Assembly (NCBI RefSeq): GCF_014200495.1 | Contig: NZ_JACHBY010000004.1 | Location: 124,001-188,000 of the forward strand | DNA: 64,000 nucleotides | Direction of reading: 5' to 3' | DNA from: Mucilaginibacter geliditolerans | GTDB lineage: Bacteria > Bacteroidota > Bacteroidia > Sphingobacteriales > Sphingobacteriaceae | In this document: positions 53,603 through 61,928 of the stretch, in pieces | How the letters are laid out: every line of letters starts with the position of its first letter | Position numbering within the stretch: position 1 is the first letter of the stretch | Program-made: the position numbers and the translations under genes | The notes under the pieces: generated by a model | Told to the model about the DNA's origin: nothing | The model's database searches: none | Seen by the model: only the letters and a program-made list of their open reading frames with translations

Positions 53603-53739
53603 CGCTCCCGCGAGTTTAGCGTAGCGTAGCTCGTGGGACCAATTGTTCAAGCTTATTAGCTTGATACTGCCTTTTTAAGCTGCAAGCTTTAGCCATGCCA
53701 CACCACGGGTTACGCTGCGCTAAACCCGCGGCAGCAATT
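53603..53739. repeat. 137-bp palindromic repeat, family G, copy 2
   Basis: Nearly the same as copy 1 (50130-50266), same orientation: CGAGTTTAGCGTAGCGTAGC, CAAGCTTATTAGCTTG, ACGCTGCGCTAAACCCGC. A family E fragment (GTCGGGGTGAGTC) follows directly. Confidence 0.8.
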
Positions 53740-53824
53740 GGTAGGTTGGGTGTCGGGGTGAGTCAAACGAAGCGCGTAAAAGATTATCCCAGGTTGCCGT
53801 TTGCTACAAAGAGGGTTAAGCTTC

Positions 53825-54415
53825 CTATTCCGCCACTTTAAACGCACCCACAACCGCGTCCAAACTCCCCCATGCCGGTTGGTCGTATGCCTGCGGCGAA
53901 ATCTCATACAACACCGCTGTATGTTTTATCTTATCAAAATTGCGGATATGCACACGGGCAAAAAAGCTGATAGGCTGCCCGGTTAAAAAATCAAGCGTGG
54001 CAATGGTGCCTTCATAAGTTTGCTGATCGTTGGGCAAAGTGCTAATCTTTTTAACTTCAGCTTTCGTGAAGTTAGTTGGCTGAGGAGCCGTTTTGTTTTT
54101 GAGGTTAGAGATATACAGGCCGTTAAAATATTGGGTTAAATAGCTTGCCAATATATCGCTGTTCAAACTGGGTTTACCGGCAACAAACCAAAGGAATATA
54201 TACGACCAGTATTCGCCGGTTTTACTATCGCCCCAGCCGGGCGTAAAGCGGAGTTCTTCAACACCCCTCAGCGCAATTTTCGGGGCGAAATCAATTGGGA
54301 ACCTTATGGTTTCCGTGCCCCAGTTTTGCGGCAGTGGTAGGGCATATGGGGCTTGCTGGCCGTATCCTGCCTTCATCAAAAAAAGCAGTGCCAATAAAAG
54401 TAAAGGTCGTTTCAT
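53825..54415 (-). CDS. Exported protein of unknown function
   Basis: 196 residues with a signal peptide (KRPLLLLALLFLMKAGYGQ). The rest is probably one globular periplasmic domain: WGTETIRFPIDFAPKIALRG, WGDSKTGEYWSYIFLW, LDFLTGQPISFFARVHIRNF. No catalytic motif or known family seen. Tight single gene on the minus strand, divergent from cdaA (164 bp). Confidence 0.72.
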   Translation of the reverse strand: MKRPLLLLALLFLMKAGYGQQAPYALPLPQNWGTETIRFPIDFAPKIALRGVEELRFTPGWGDSKTGEYWSYIFLWFVAGKPSLNSDILASYLTQYFNGLYISNLKNKTAPQPTNFTKAEVKKISTLPNDQQTYEGTIATLDFLTGQPISFFARVHIRNFDKIKHTAVLYEISPQAYDQPAWGSLDAVVGAFKVAE

Positions 54416-54579
54416 TATCGTACTAAAGATTGTTAGGTGAAGCTACAAAATATTACTGAGCGATATTATTGTCGTGTTGTTAATTTGTGTTAAAGCAATA
54501 TTTGGTCTTATTTTCGTCAAAAATAGGCATGTATATTTTAGAATATTACCGTTTAGCGGGAAAATCATAACTTAGTAAA

Positions 54580-55371
54580 ATGCAATACTTCGATTTTAGC
54601 TTCCTAAAAGTCACGCCCTTAAATATACTGGATATAGTACTGGTAGCTCTTATTATTTACCAGTTATATAACCTTATAAGGGGCACTATTGCAGCCAATA
54701 TATTTATAGGCCTGGCGCTCATATTCGGGTTGTTTTTTGTGGTGAGGGCATTGCATATGCAGTTGCTTACCGCCATACTGGGCAAGTTTGTTGATGTGGG
54801 AATCATTGCCGTTATCATCGTATTTCAGCAGGAGATAAGGCGCTTTTTGTTACTGGTGGGCAAAAATGCATCATTGCAGCGCAATAAGGCCTGGTGGCAG
54901 TATTTTTTTGGCAAAGCCGAAGCAGAAAAGAACAATTACGCACGTATAAAACCCATTATTGATGCCTGCAAAAATTTAAAGCAGAACCGTATTGGCGCGC
55001 TGATTGTATTTGCCAAGTATTATGATGAGCAGTTTTACCAGAACAGCTGCGAGGTAATTGATAGTAAAATATCCAAGCGGCTACTGGAAAGTATATTTCA
55101 AAAAACCAGCCCGCTGCATGATGGGGCTGTTGTGATATCAGAGAATAAGATAAAATCGGCCAGCTGTATTTTGCCACTTACTGAAAAGACCGATCTGCCG
55201 GCGCAATTTGGGTTGAGGCACCGCGCGGGTATTGGCGTTACCGAAGCTAATGAGGCTACAGCCATTATTGTGTCTGAAGAAACTGGCGAGATCTCCTATG
55301 CCAAACAGGGCCGTGTAAAAATGAACATCAGCTTTGCTGAACTGGAAAAATTGCTGAATAAGGATTTTTAA
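54580..55371 (+). CDS. cdaA: Diadenylate cyclase CdaA (c-di-AMP synthase)
   Basis: Makes cyclic di-AMP from two ATP. 263 residues: three N-terminal membrane helices (about 15-30, 38-56, 64-84) and a DAC domain with DGA at 181-183 (PLHDGAVVI) and RHR at 213-215 (GLRHRAGIGVTE). This is the membrane-bound CdaA type. In other bacteria CdaA partners include CdaR and GlmM; no cdaR gene is next to it here. Convergent with a small exported protein gene 10 bp away. Confidence 0.96.
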   Translation: MQYFDFSFLKVTPLNILDIVLVALIIYQLYNLIRGTIAANIFIGLALIFGLFFVVRALHMQLLTAILGKFVDVGIIAVIIVFQQEIRRFLLLVGKNASLQRNKAWWQYFFGKAEAEKNNYARIKPIIDACKNLKQNRIGALIVFAKYYDEQFYQNSCEVIDSKISKRLLESIFQKTSPLHDGAVVISENKIKSASCILPLTEKTDLPAQFGLRHRAGIGVTEANEATAIIVSEETGEISYAKQGRVKMNISFAELEKLLNKDF

Positions 55372-55381
55372 CAGGATCGCA

Positions 55382-55747
55382 TCACGGTGTTACAACCGGC
55401 GACTTATCTGCATCAGTGATAAGCCTCACCTTTTCAACAAGCATAGTATATTTTACGCCAGGTTCACCAGGTACAACTATCGGCATGCGGTCAACATTGG
55501 ATGTATTAACTGTTGGCATGCGGTCATAAACAATCACCACGTTATCGCCCAAATTCATAAACTGTGTTTTACTTAGGGAATCAAGCTTAGGTTGATGCAT
55601 GGGGCTTAGCAAAGGTGCATTATCAGGTTTCAAATAATTATTCAAGCCGCCCGATAATGGAGCAAGCGGTTTAACCTGTACTAATTGCTGCGCTTTTACC
55701 TGATGAAAAGCCGCAGCCAGCAGCATAATCACGATGATTTTTTTCAT
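55382..55747 (-). CDS. Small exported protein of unknown function
   Basis: 121 residues with a signal peptide (KKIIVIMLLAAAFHQVKAQ). The mature part is Pro-rich, with a short repeat, YDRMPTVNTSNVDRMPIVVP, and no Cys. Not recognised. Convergent with cdaA with only 10 bp between the stops. Confidence 0.65.
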   Translation of the reverse strand: MKKIIVIMLLAAAFHQVKAQQLVQVKPLAPLSGGLNNYLKPDNAPLLSPMHQPKLDSLSKTQFMNLGDNVVIVYDRMPTVNTSNVDRMPIVVPGEPGVKYTMLVEKVRLITDADKSPVVTP

Positions 55748-55825
55748 AACCGTTTAATTATAAACACTAAATTAAACAATGGCGGCAAATAAAAGTGTTA
55801 AATCAGGTTAATTTTTACAAAAAGA

Positions 55826-55854
55826 AAAGCCAGCATGTTATACATGCTGGCTTT
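55826..55854 (-). terminator. Rho-independent terminator of the bacilliredoxin gene
   Basis: A perfect 13-bp stem (AAAGCCAGCATGT with ACATGCTGGCTTT) and 3-nt loop; on the minus strand it is followed by TCTTTTTG. It lies 43 nt after the stop codon and may also stop transcription in the other direction. Confidence 0.85.
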
Positions 55855-55897
55855 GGATATTTTAACAGATCTGGGTTTTTAAACCGCTGATCGCTAA

Positions 55898-56308
55898 TTA
55901 GCAATATTGTTCGAAAGCACCGATCAGGTTATCGGCAATCATTTGTGCCGGGCGGCCTTCAATCTGGTGGCGCTCAATAATGTGAACCAATTTACCATCT
56001 TTAAACAATGCCATAGCAGGTGATGACGGTGGATAAGGCAACATATAAGCACGTGCAGTATTAACGGCATCAGCTTCCATGCCTGCAAATACGGTTACCA
56101 GTTTATCAGGATGTTTAGCGCTTTGTGCAGCCATTTTTGCAGCAGGGCGTGCGTTAGCAGCAGCGCAACCACATACAGAATTTACCATTACAAACACAGT
56201 GCCTTCGCTTTCAATAGCCTTTTTTACAGCATCGGCATCTTTCAGCTCTTCAAAACCAACATTGGTTAATTCAGCCCGCATGGGGGCAACTAAATATTCT
56301 GGGTACAT
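55898..56308 (-). CDS. BrxA/BrxB-family bacilliredoxin
   Basis: 136 residues from ATG 56308 (MYPEYLVAPMRAELTNVGFE). The redox motif is CGC (C46, C48; NSVCGCAAANARPA), as in bacilliredoxins that remove bacillithiol from mixed disulfides. A longer form from an upstream TTG is unlikely. Bacillithiol genes are not in the window, so the thiol partner is inferred from the family. Cytoplasmic. Ends in a strong terminator. Confidence 0.92.
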   Translation of the reverse strand: MYPEYLVAPMRAELTNVGFEELKDADAVKKAIESEGTVFVMVNSVCGCAAANARPAAKMAAQSAKHPDKLVTVFAGMEADAVNTARAYMLPYPPSSPAMALFKDGKLVHIIERHQIEGRPAQMIADNLIGAFEQYC

Positions 56309-56549
56309 AAATTTCTTATTAAAATTTGTTTGCAAAAATAACAAATGATTAGCAGTTAACGTTCAATTTTCAGAATAATAACAATTTGCTGACGCAAGCA
56401 TATCCTTAGGTTAAACCATTTAGTTTAAATTATTAACGGGGAGGGCAAACTTTAAGTTCGTTTTAGGCGTACAAGGGTGCTGCTGAGGCAGATTCGGTGT
56501 TTTTTTTAACTATTAAATGTTTATATTGCAATCCCTAATTTTTATTTAA

Positions 56550-57416
56550 ATGAAATTTAAGCCATCTGAGATTAGCACAGTAATCATTGTTGACAAGAAA
56601 CGGGGCGGCACGAAAACATTACAAGTAAAAACAAAACACATTAGTCGCCTTAAACATTATGGAGCGGGTATACTGGCTATCATCATAGCCCTGTCAGGCA
56701 CTATTTTTTACCTGAGATCAGAAAATCAAAAGCAGGAACAGGAAACACAGCAACTCATGGCACAGGTAACCAAGCTAAAAGGCCAGATACCTCCCCCGGT
56801 TGCTCCGGTAAAACAAACAAATACAGCCCAAACCTATATACAGGCTATTGAAGTCAAGCTCCAGACTATAAATTCATACCTTAAAAAACGCGGCCTGAAA
56901 GGCTTTTCAACCAAAGACATTGGCGGTAACGGCAACGCCGAAGAAAGCAAGCTTACTGACGATGAAAAATATTCATTGTATGATGAGTACCTAGACCGCT
57001 TATTGCATGCCGTAGCCTTTACCCCTATGGGTTACCCGCGTATAAGCTCTTTAACATCTATTTTTGGCTACAGGAGCGATCCTTTTGATTCTGATCATGC
57101 TGAGTTTCACCCAGGCATTGATTTTAAGGGCGAAAAAGGCGATGAGGCCAAATGTACGGCTAATGGCAGGGTTGAATCTGCCGGCTGGTATGGCGGTTAT
57201 GGCAACTGTGTGCGTATAATGCATGCCAATAATATTGAAACTTTATATGGTCACCTGTCGCGTATTACCGTAAAGGTAGGGCAGGAAGTAACCGCAGGGC
57301 AAAAAATTGGCGAAGTAGGCTCAACAGGCCGCTCAACCGGTACCCACCTGCATTACGAGATACGCAAAAACGGTAAGCCGGTTAACCCGGTTAGTTATTT
57401 GTCCCTTAATAATTAA
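56550..57416 (+). CDS. Membrane-anchored M23 peptidase
   Basis: 288 residues: a short basic N-terminus, one membrane helix (about 38-55), a coiled coil (about 56-80), a linker, and a C-terminal LytM domain with zinc ligands H187/D191 (FHPGIDFKG) and HLHYEI near the end. A type II membrane protein facing the periplasm and cutting peptidoglycan cross-links. It lies 24 bp before a bactofilin gene. In other bacteria bactofilins and M23 peptidases work together to set cell shape, so the same pairing is expected here. Confidence 0.92.
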   Translation: MKFKPSEISTVIIVDKKRGGTKTLQVKTKHISRLKHYGAGILAIIIALSGTIFYLRSENQKQEQETQQLMAQVTKLKGQIPPPVAPVKQTNTAQTYIQAIEVKLQTINSYLKKRGLKGFSTKDIGGNGNAEESKLTDDEKYSLYDEYLDRLLHAVAFTPMGYPRISSLTSIFGYRSDPFDSDHAEFHPGIDFKGEKGDEAKCTANGRVESAGWYGGYGNCVRIMHANNIETLYGHLSRITVKVGQEVTAGQKIGEVGSTGRSTGTHLHYEIRKNGKPVNPVSYLSLNN

Positions 57417-57440
57417 TAACCCTTAAAACCCCAATATTAT

Positions 57441-57869
57441 ATGTCAATCTTTTCAAAAAAAGATAAAGTTTCTCTTGATATGCAATCCATATCAACGCTG
57501 ATTAGCGAAGGCTGTATTTTTGACGGCAACCTTAAAGCCCCAGCCTATGCCCGTATTGACGGACAAATAACCGGAGACGTAATGGTTGATGAAGGATTAA
57601 TAATAGGTGAAAAAGGATCGATACAAGGAAATGTTATTACCAAGGAGATGGTTGTTTATGGTTCCGTTAATGGCAACCTGCAGGTAAACTCGCTCGAGAT
57701 AAAAGCATCGGGCAAAATTAGCGGCGAAATACGGACCCAAACCCTTGAGGTTGAAAATGGCGCCGTTTACAACGGAAGCCTGTCAATGACACAAAACAAC
57801 AAACTTGCCCAAAGCAACCAAACCGCTGCCAGCACAAAGGTTAAACCTAAGCTGATAGAGGTAGGTTAG
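57441..57869 (+). CDS. Bactofilin
   Basis: Polymer-forming cytoskeletal protein of 142 residues. The beta-helical core (about 18-115) shows regular hydrophobic repeats such as GQITGDVMVDEGLIIGEKGS and VVYGSVNGNLQVNSLEIKAS. The N- and C-terminal tails are short and polar, as usual. Directly behind the M23 peptidase gene, so the two are probably co-transcribed and act on local wall growth. No membrane segment of its own. Confidence 0.94.
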   Translation: MSIFSKKDKVSLDMQSISTLISEGCIFDGNLKAPAYARIDGQITGDVMVDEGLIIGEKGSIQGNVITKEMVVYGSVNGNLQVNSLEIKASGKISGEIRTQTLEVENGAVYNGSLSMTQNNKLAQSNQTAASTKVKPKLIEVG

Positions 57870-57874
57870 TTAGC

Positions 57875-58037
57875 AGTTTTCAGTGGGCGGTTCGCAGTGG
57901 GCGGTTCGCAGTTGGCTGTGGGCAGTTAGCAGCAAGCAGTTTGCAGTGAGCGGTTAAAACCATACTGTAAACTGCCTGCTCATAACGGTTAGCCATAAAA
58001 TCAAACTGCAAACCGCCCACTGAAAACTGCAAACTAT
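57875..58037. repeat. GCAGTT word repeat with inverted arm
   Basis: CAGTTTTCAGTGGGCGGTTC and relatives (57875-57955) face CAAACTGCAAACCGCCCACT and CTGAAAACTGCAAAC (about 58003-58035). It could form a strong hairpin between convergent genes. Confidence 0.65.
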
Positions 58038-58330
58038 TCTCCCGGTTTAAAAATACCGTCTTTAATATCAATTAATAGCACTGAGATTACGCTTATACCA
58101 GCCGCGGTGCCAATGGTGAGCAGCCAATCGGTAAAGGATAGCCTGAAAAACAACAAATAAATAATGCTGCCGTAATAGGGTGTCATACATATAGGGCAGC
58201 CATATATTGGCTTATATAAATGCCCTTCGGGTTTAAGTATCTTTTTAAATCCTTCAAATATCATTCCCTTCCATGTACAGGCATGAATAAATAAAACGAT
58301 CATGGCTATTATAAACGCGTGGGTGATCAT
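58034..58330 (-). CDS. Small membrane protein with CPIC motif
   Basis: 98 residues, about three helices (about 3-20, 50-68, 70-90). The central loop has YGCPICMTPYYGS. A CxxC in a membrane loop suggests metal or redox binding but does not prove it. Starting and ending parts are plain. Not recognised. Confidence 0.6.
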   Translation of the reverse strand: MITHAFIIAMIVLFIHACTWKGMIFEGFKKILKPEGHLYKPIYGCPICMTPYYGSIIYLLFFRLSFTDWLLTIGTAAGISVISVLLIDIKDGIFKPGE

Positions 58331-58594
58331 GAGGGTGCTTGTTATGTGGTTCGCAATCTGTTAAAGCTCAATAGGGAGAATGGTTTTCCGGAAAAAAGGT
58401 TTTGATTTTTGTTTAACACGTCCTGTTTAACGCTGTTGCATATACTGCAATTGCTTATCAATCCTTTTAATTATATTTACAAAAACCAATAGCAGCAATT
58501 TGTCATTATGTCATTAACCCGCGCGTTTTGTAACAACGGTATATGATTTGTACTCTAATTTTAAATCAACAATAAAAATCAATTTTAAAAAAAG

Positions 58595-59173
58595 ATGAAA
58601 AAGCTATTCACAGCAATATTAGTATTAGTGGCGGTTATAAATTTAAGTTCATGCAGTTATAACAGCATGGTGCAAATGGATGAAGACGTTAAAGCCAAAT
58701 GGGGCGCAGTTGAGAGCCAGTACCAACGCCGTGCCGATTTGATACCAAACCTGGTTGCTACTGTAAAAGGTGTGGCCAATTTTGAAAAAAGCACTTTGGT
58801 TGATGTAACCGAGGCTCGCGCAAAAGCTACCTCCATACAAGTTGACCCTACTAAACTTACACCTGAAACTATTCAAAAATTCCAGGCTGCGCAAGGCCAG
58901 TTAAGCACCGCTTTAGGCAGGTTGTTGGTAGCATCAGAAAACTATCCGGAATTAAAGGCTAATCAAAACTTCACCGCTTTGCAGGCACAGTTGGAAGGCA
59001 CTGAAAATCGCATTAACGTGGCCCGTTTAGATTTTAACTCATCGGTACAGGCTTATAACAGCAAGATCCGGTCGTTCCCTGCAAACATAACCGCTAAAAT
59101 GTTCGGCTTTACCGAAAAAGGTTATTTCCAGGCTGAAGCAGGCGCCAATAAAGTACCTACTGTGCAGTTTTAA
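58595..59173 (+). CDS. lemA: LemA family lipoprotein
   Basis: 192 residues. Signal peptide with lipobox LSSC (Cys20); then VKAKWGAVESQYQRRADLIPNLVATVKG, the LemA hallmark, and two long helices. LemA proteins have an unclear role, often next to TPM-domain proteins. Here two TPM genes follow on the same strand (105 bp and 40 bp gaps), matching the known lemA-TPM-TPM order. Confidence 0.94.
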   Translation: MKKLFTAILVLVAVINLSSCSYNSMVQMDEDVKAKWGAVESQYQRRADLIPNLVATVKGVANFEKSTLVDVTEARAKATSIQVDPTKLTPETIQKFQAAQGQLSTALGRLLVASENYPELKANQNFTALQAQLEGTENRINVARLDFNSSVQAYNSKIRSFPANITAKMFGFTEKGYFQAEAGANKVPTVQF

Positions 59174-59183
59174 GTTAGTTAAT

Positions 59184-59275
59184 TAGAGACTGGAGATAAG
59201 AGATTAGTTAAGGAATCTTTGTTCTCCAGTCTTTATCATATTCCTAATCTCCGATTAACAAATCTCTAATCACTA
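59184..59275. repeat. Self-complementary word repeat between lemA and the first TPM gene
   Basis: GACTGGAGATAAGAGATTAG (left) faces TTCTCCAGTC, CTAATCTCC and ATCTCTAATC (right). A long imperfect hairpin is possible between co-directional genes. Confidence 0.55.
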
Positions 59276-59278
59276 GCC

Positions 59279-59713
59279 ATGGCAATATTTAACGAAGAAG
59301 AGCAACAGCGCATACGTACAGCCATTGAGGATGCTGAGAAGCATACATCGGGGCAGATACGTGTTTGCATTGAGAAAACCTGCAGCGAGAACGTGCTTGA
59401 CCGTGCGGCAAAATACTTTCATAAGCTGGAGATGCACCAAACCAAGCACCGCAACGGTGTACTGGTTTATTTAGCAACTGTCGACCGTAAATTTGCTATC
59501 ATTGGCGATGCCGGGATCAATAAAGTAGTGCCTGCTGATTTTTGGGATAGCACCAAAGAGGATATGCTGCAGCATTTTAAGCTGGGCAACCTGGTTGAAG
59601 GTATTGTAACTGGTTTAGCCATAGCTGGTGAGCAATTACAAAAGTACTTTCCGCATAATGCTGATGATAATAACGAATTACCCGATGATATTGCCTTTAT
59701 GGATGGCGAATAA
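59279..59713 (+). CDS. TPM-domain protein, short soluble form
   Basis: 144 residues. TPM domain (about 1-125): RIRTAIEDAEKHTSGQIRVC, RNGVLVYLATVDRKFAIIGD, INKVVPADFWDSTKEDMLQH. No signal peptide or membrane helix, so it should be cytoplasmic or membrane-associated from inside. Works probably with the longer TPM protein encoded next and with LemA. Confidence 0.9.
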   Translation: MAIFNEEEQQRIRTAIEDAEKHTSGQIRVCIEKTCSENVLDRAAKYFHKLEMHQTKHRNGVLVYLATVDRKFAIIGDAGINKVVPADFWDSTKEDMLQHFKLGNLVEGIVTGLAIAGEQLQKYFPHNADDNNELPDDIAFMDGE

Positions 59714-59753
59714 CCCAATCTTTTGTAACAGGAGGGTTTAAATTATTACGATT

Positions 59754-60554
59754 ATGTTTAAGAAACTTACATTATTATTCGTTTTCCTGGTAGGTACGCT
59801 TGCGGCGTTTTCGCAAACTTATCCGCCAAAATCAAATACGCTGGTAACGGATTATACCAATACGCTGTCAGAAGGCGATAAGCAGCAGCTGGAAAGCAAA
59901 CTGGTGGCCTTTGATGATTCTTCATCAACCCAGATAGCGGTTGTACTTATAAAATCAGTGGGCGATTATGATATTTCAGAATATGCCGTTGGCCTGGGCC
60001 GTAACTGGGGTATAGGTCAGAAGGGCAAGAACAATGGCCTGTTGATATTAGTTGCTGTAGACGATCATAAAGTGACCATACAAACGGGCTATGGCCTTGA
60101 GGGAGCCGTTCCCGACGCTATTACAAGCCAGATCATTGAAAATGATATAAAGCCCCATTTCAGACACAACGATTACTACGGCGGCCTTGATGCGGCTACC
60201 AGCGACATTATAAAATACTCCAAAGGAGAATACAAGGCCGATAAAAAAGCAAGACACCAGGATAATGGCGGCGGTGGCGGCATCATTATCTTTATCATCA
60301 TTATAGTTGTTATCCTCATCGTTGTATTCCGCGGTCGTGGCGGCGGCGGTGGCGGACAGATCATTGGCGGCCGTGGCGGCGCAAGCCCCTTCTGGTGGTT
60401 CCTGGCCGGTGATATACTGGGCAGCAGCGGTCGTGGTGGTGGCGGCTGGGGCGGCGGCGGCGGCTTCGGAGGAGGTGACTCCGGCGGCGGCGGTGGTTTC
60501 GGCGGCTTTGGCGGCGGCAGCTTCGGCGGCGGCGGAAGTAGCGGAAGCTGGTAG
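59754..60554 (+). CDS. TPM-domain protein with Gly-rich tail
   Basis: 266 residues. Signal peptide (KKLTLLFVFLVGTLAAFSQ), TPM domain (about 30-160, with VTDYTNTLSEGDKQQLESKL, GKNNGLLILVAVDDHKVTIQ), a membrane helix (about 181-196), and a Gly/Ser-rich tail (about 200-266, mostly GGG blocks). This is the common C-terminal design of membrane-bound TPM proteins next to LemA. Some members are described as acid phosphatases; for the bacterial kind the role is not settled. Confidence 0.9.
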   Translation: MFKKLTLLFVFLVGTLAAFSQTYPPKSNTLVTDYTNTLSEGDKQQLESKLVAFDDSSSTQIAVVLIKSVGDYDISEYAVGLGRNWGIGQKGKNNGLLILVAVDDHKVTIQTGYGLEGAVPDAITSQIIENDIKPHFRHNDYYGGLDAATSDIIKYSKGEYKADKKARHQDNGGGGGIIIFIIIIVVILIVVFRGRGGGGGGQIIGGRGGASPFWWFLAGDILGSSGRGGGGWGGGGGFGGGDSGGGGGFGGFGGGSFGGGGSSGSW

Positions 60555-60557
60555 CGA

Positions 60558-60680
60558 ATGAACCAGGATTTATGGGATTAAATGGATTTATAGGATGTAT
60601 CTATTTACTCTCATAAATTATTGTTCAATAAAATCACCCACATCAAGAAAATCTTTTAAATCCGTTTAATCCTGGTTCCC
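60558..60680. repeat. Self-complementary word repeat after the TPM gene
   Basis: TGAACCAGGATTTATGGGAT and TTAAATGGATTTATAGG (left) face AAATCCGTTTAATCCTGGTT (right, ending 60679). No gene between. Confidence 0.55.
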
Positions 60681-60681
60681 C

Positions 60682-61086
60682 ATGTTTGAAAGCGACTACA
60701 TGCTTAATGAAGCCCGGAAATTTGCCGAGCTTTTGGCAAGGTTGATGGGACTGAAGGCTGATGGCAAGTATGAGGAATACAATGATCAGTTTAATGAGAT
60801 CCTCCAAAAGGAATATGATACAGAAGTTGAAAAGCTGCTTGCTTTAAGCGAAGAGGATTTTATTGCTGCTTTAAAACTAGCTGATTACAGTACTGAAAAA
60901 TTGAATGCTTTAAGTCAGCTGCTGTATGTTTTCGCCCAGCCTTTTAATGCTGATGAGGAAACAATACTCATCCTGAAAAAAGTGTTGTGTATATTTGACC
61001 TGCTGGAAAACGAACACCATTACCAGTCGTTTGAAAACATCGATAAAAGAAAAACCATATACCACTATTTTAACACTTATGCCTGA
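60682..61086 (+). CDS. Helical cytoplasmic protein of unknown function
   Basis: 134 residues, acidic and mostly helical. MFESDYMLNEARKFAELLAR at the start and LSQLLYVFAQPFNADEETIL, LENEHHYQSFENIDKR later. The start recalls small DUF6483-like proteins, a weak resemblance only. Its stop overlaps the NUDIX start by 8 nt, so translation of the two is coupled and they are probably functionally linked. Confidence 0.7.
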   Translation: MFESDYMLNEARKFAELLARLMGLKADGKYEEYNDQFNEILQKEYDTEVEKLLALSEEDFIAALKLADYSTEKLNALSQLLYVFAQPFNADEETILILKKVLCIFDLLENEHHYQSFENIDKRKTIYHYFNTYA

Positions 61087-61627
61087 TTTGCGCTGGAAGA
61101 TTCTTGATTCACACTACATACATAAAGGCCCCTGGGCTACCTTACGAACTGATAAATGCGAAATGCCCGACGGGCGTATTGTTGACGATTACTACGTACT
61201 AGAATACCCCAACTGGGTAAATGCGGTAGCTATTACCGAAGATAATAAAGTGCTGATGGTACGCCAGTACCGCCATGCTGCGGGCATAGTATCGCTTGAA
61301 ATACCCGGTGGTGTTATTGATGGCGACGAGGCCCCTGAACATGCCATGCAGCGGGAGCTATTGGAGGAAACAGGCTATCTGTTTGAAGATATTGAACTGA
61401 TCAGTATTGTTTACGCTAACCCGTCTACTGCTAATAACCATACCTATTGCTACCTGGCTAAAGGCGGCAAAAAGGTACAGGACCAAAACCTGGATGAACA
61501 CGAAGAGCTGATTGTTGAAGAATACACCATACCCGAAGTAAAACAACTGCTTGCCGATAATAAAATACCTCAGGCACTGCATTGCACCGCCTTGTTTTAC
61601 GCGTTTATGAAGCTGGATGTGTTGTAG
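61079..61627 (+). CDS. NUDIX hydrolase (ADP-ribose pyrophosphatase-like)
   Basis: 182 residues from ATG 61079. The NUDIX box is complete: G78, E84, R92, E93, E96, E97, G99 (family pattern GX5EX7REUXEEXGU). The pattern MVRQYRHAAGIVSLEIPGG before the box is typical of ADP-sugar pyrophosphatases such as NudF. A longer frame starting further upstream would overlap the previous gene by about 90 nt and is not needed. The 8-nt overlap with the upstream gene supports this start. Confidence 0.9.
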   Translation: MPDLRWKILDSHYIHKGPWATLRTDKCEMPDGRIVDDYYVLEYPNWVNAVAITEDNKVLMVRQYRHAAGIVSLEIPGGVIDGDEAPEHAMQRELLEETGYLFEDIELISIVYANPSTANNHTYCYLAKGGKKVQDQNLDEHEELIVEEYTIPEVKQLLADNKIPQALHCTALFYAFMKLDVL

Positions 61628-61668
61628 TGCACCCCCACTGCCTGTGTCCTCACAGGCAGCCATTACTA

Positions 61669-61862
61669 CGCGTCATTGCGAGGTACGAAGCAATCTTTAC
61701 GTAGGCAGATCACATATACAAAGTTTAGCACTTATCTCTTTTCTCTGTATAGCATAGAGATTGCTTCGTACCTCGCAATGACGCGCGGAGAGAGGCAACC
61801 TCGTCGCTTGCAGATTGAACGCGACGAGGTTGCTTCGTCGTTCCTCCTCGCAATGGCATCAG
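61669..61862. repeat. Interspersed inverted repeat, family A, with a third half-arm
   Basis: CGCGTCATTGCGAGGTACGA and GCTTCGTACCTCGCAATGAC form the palindrome (61669-61785). A further arm TTGCTTCGTCGTTCCTCC (61829) follows. The gap 61628-61928 holds nothing else but the dnaA terminator. Confidence 0.75.
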
Positions 61863-61877
61863 GGAAGTAATGTCCAC

Positions 61878-61905
61878 AAAAAAGCCCTGCAATTGCAAGG
61901 CTTTC
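61878..61905 (-). terminator. Rho-independent terminator of dnaA
   Basis: On the minus strand AAAGCCTTGCAATTGCAGGG is followed by CTTTTTTG: AAAGCC pairs with GGCTTT, TTGCA with TGCAG in part, and a U-tract follows. It lies 24 nt after the dnaA stop codon. Confidence 0.75.
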
Positions 61906-61928
61906 CATATCTAAATCAAAACGTTAGT

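Noticed and set aside
57875..58037. Repeated GCAGTT words considered as a CRISPR array
   Set aside because: Repeats are short, irregular and inverted rather than direct with unique spacers; no cas genes in the window.
60307..60561. Ala-rich frame inside the TPM gene
   Set aside because: Shadow frame of the Gly-rich tail on GC-rich codons; the TPM frame is clearly the coding one.
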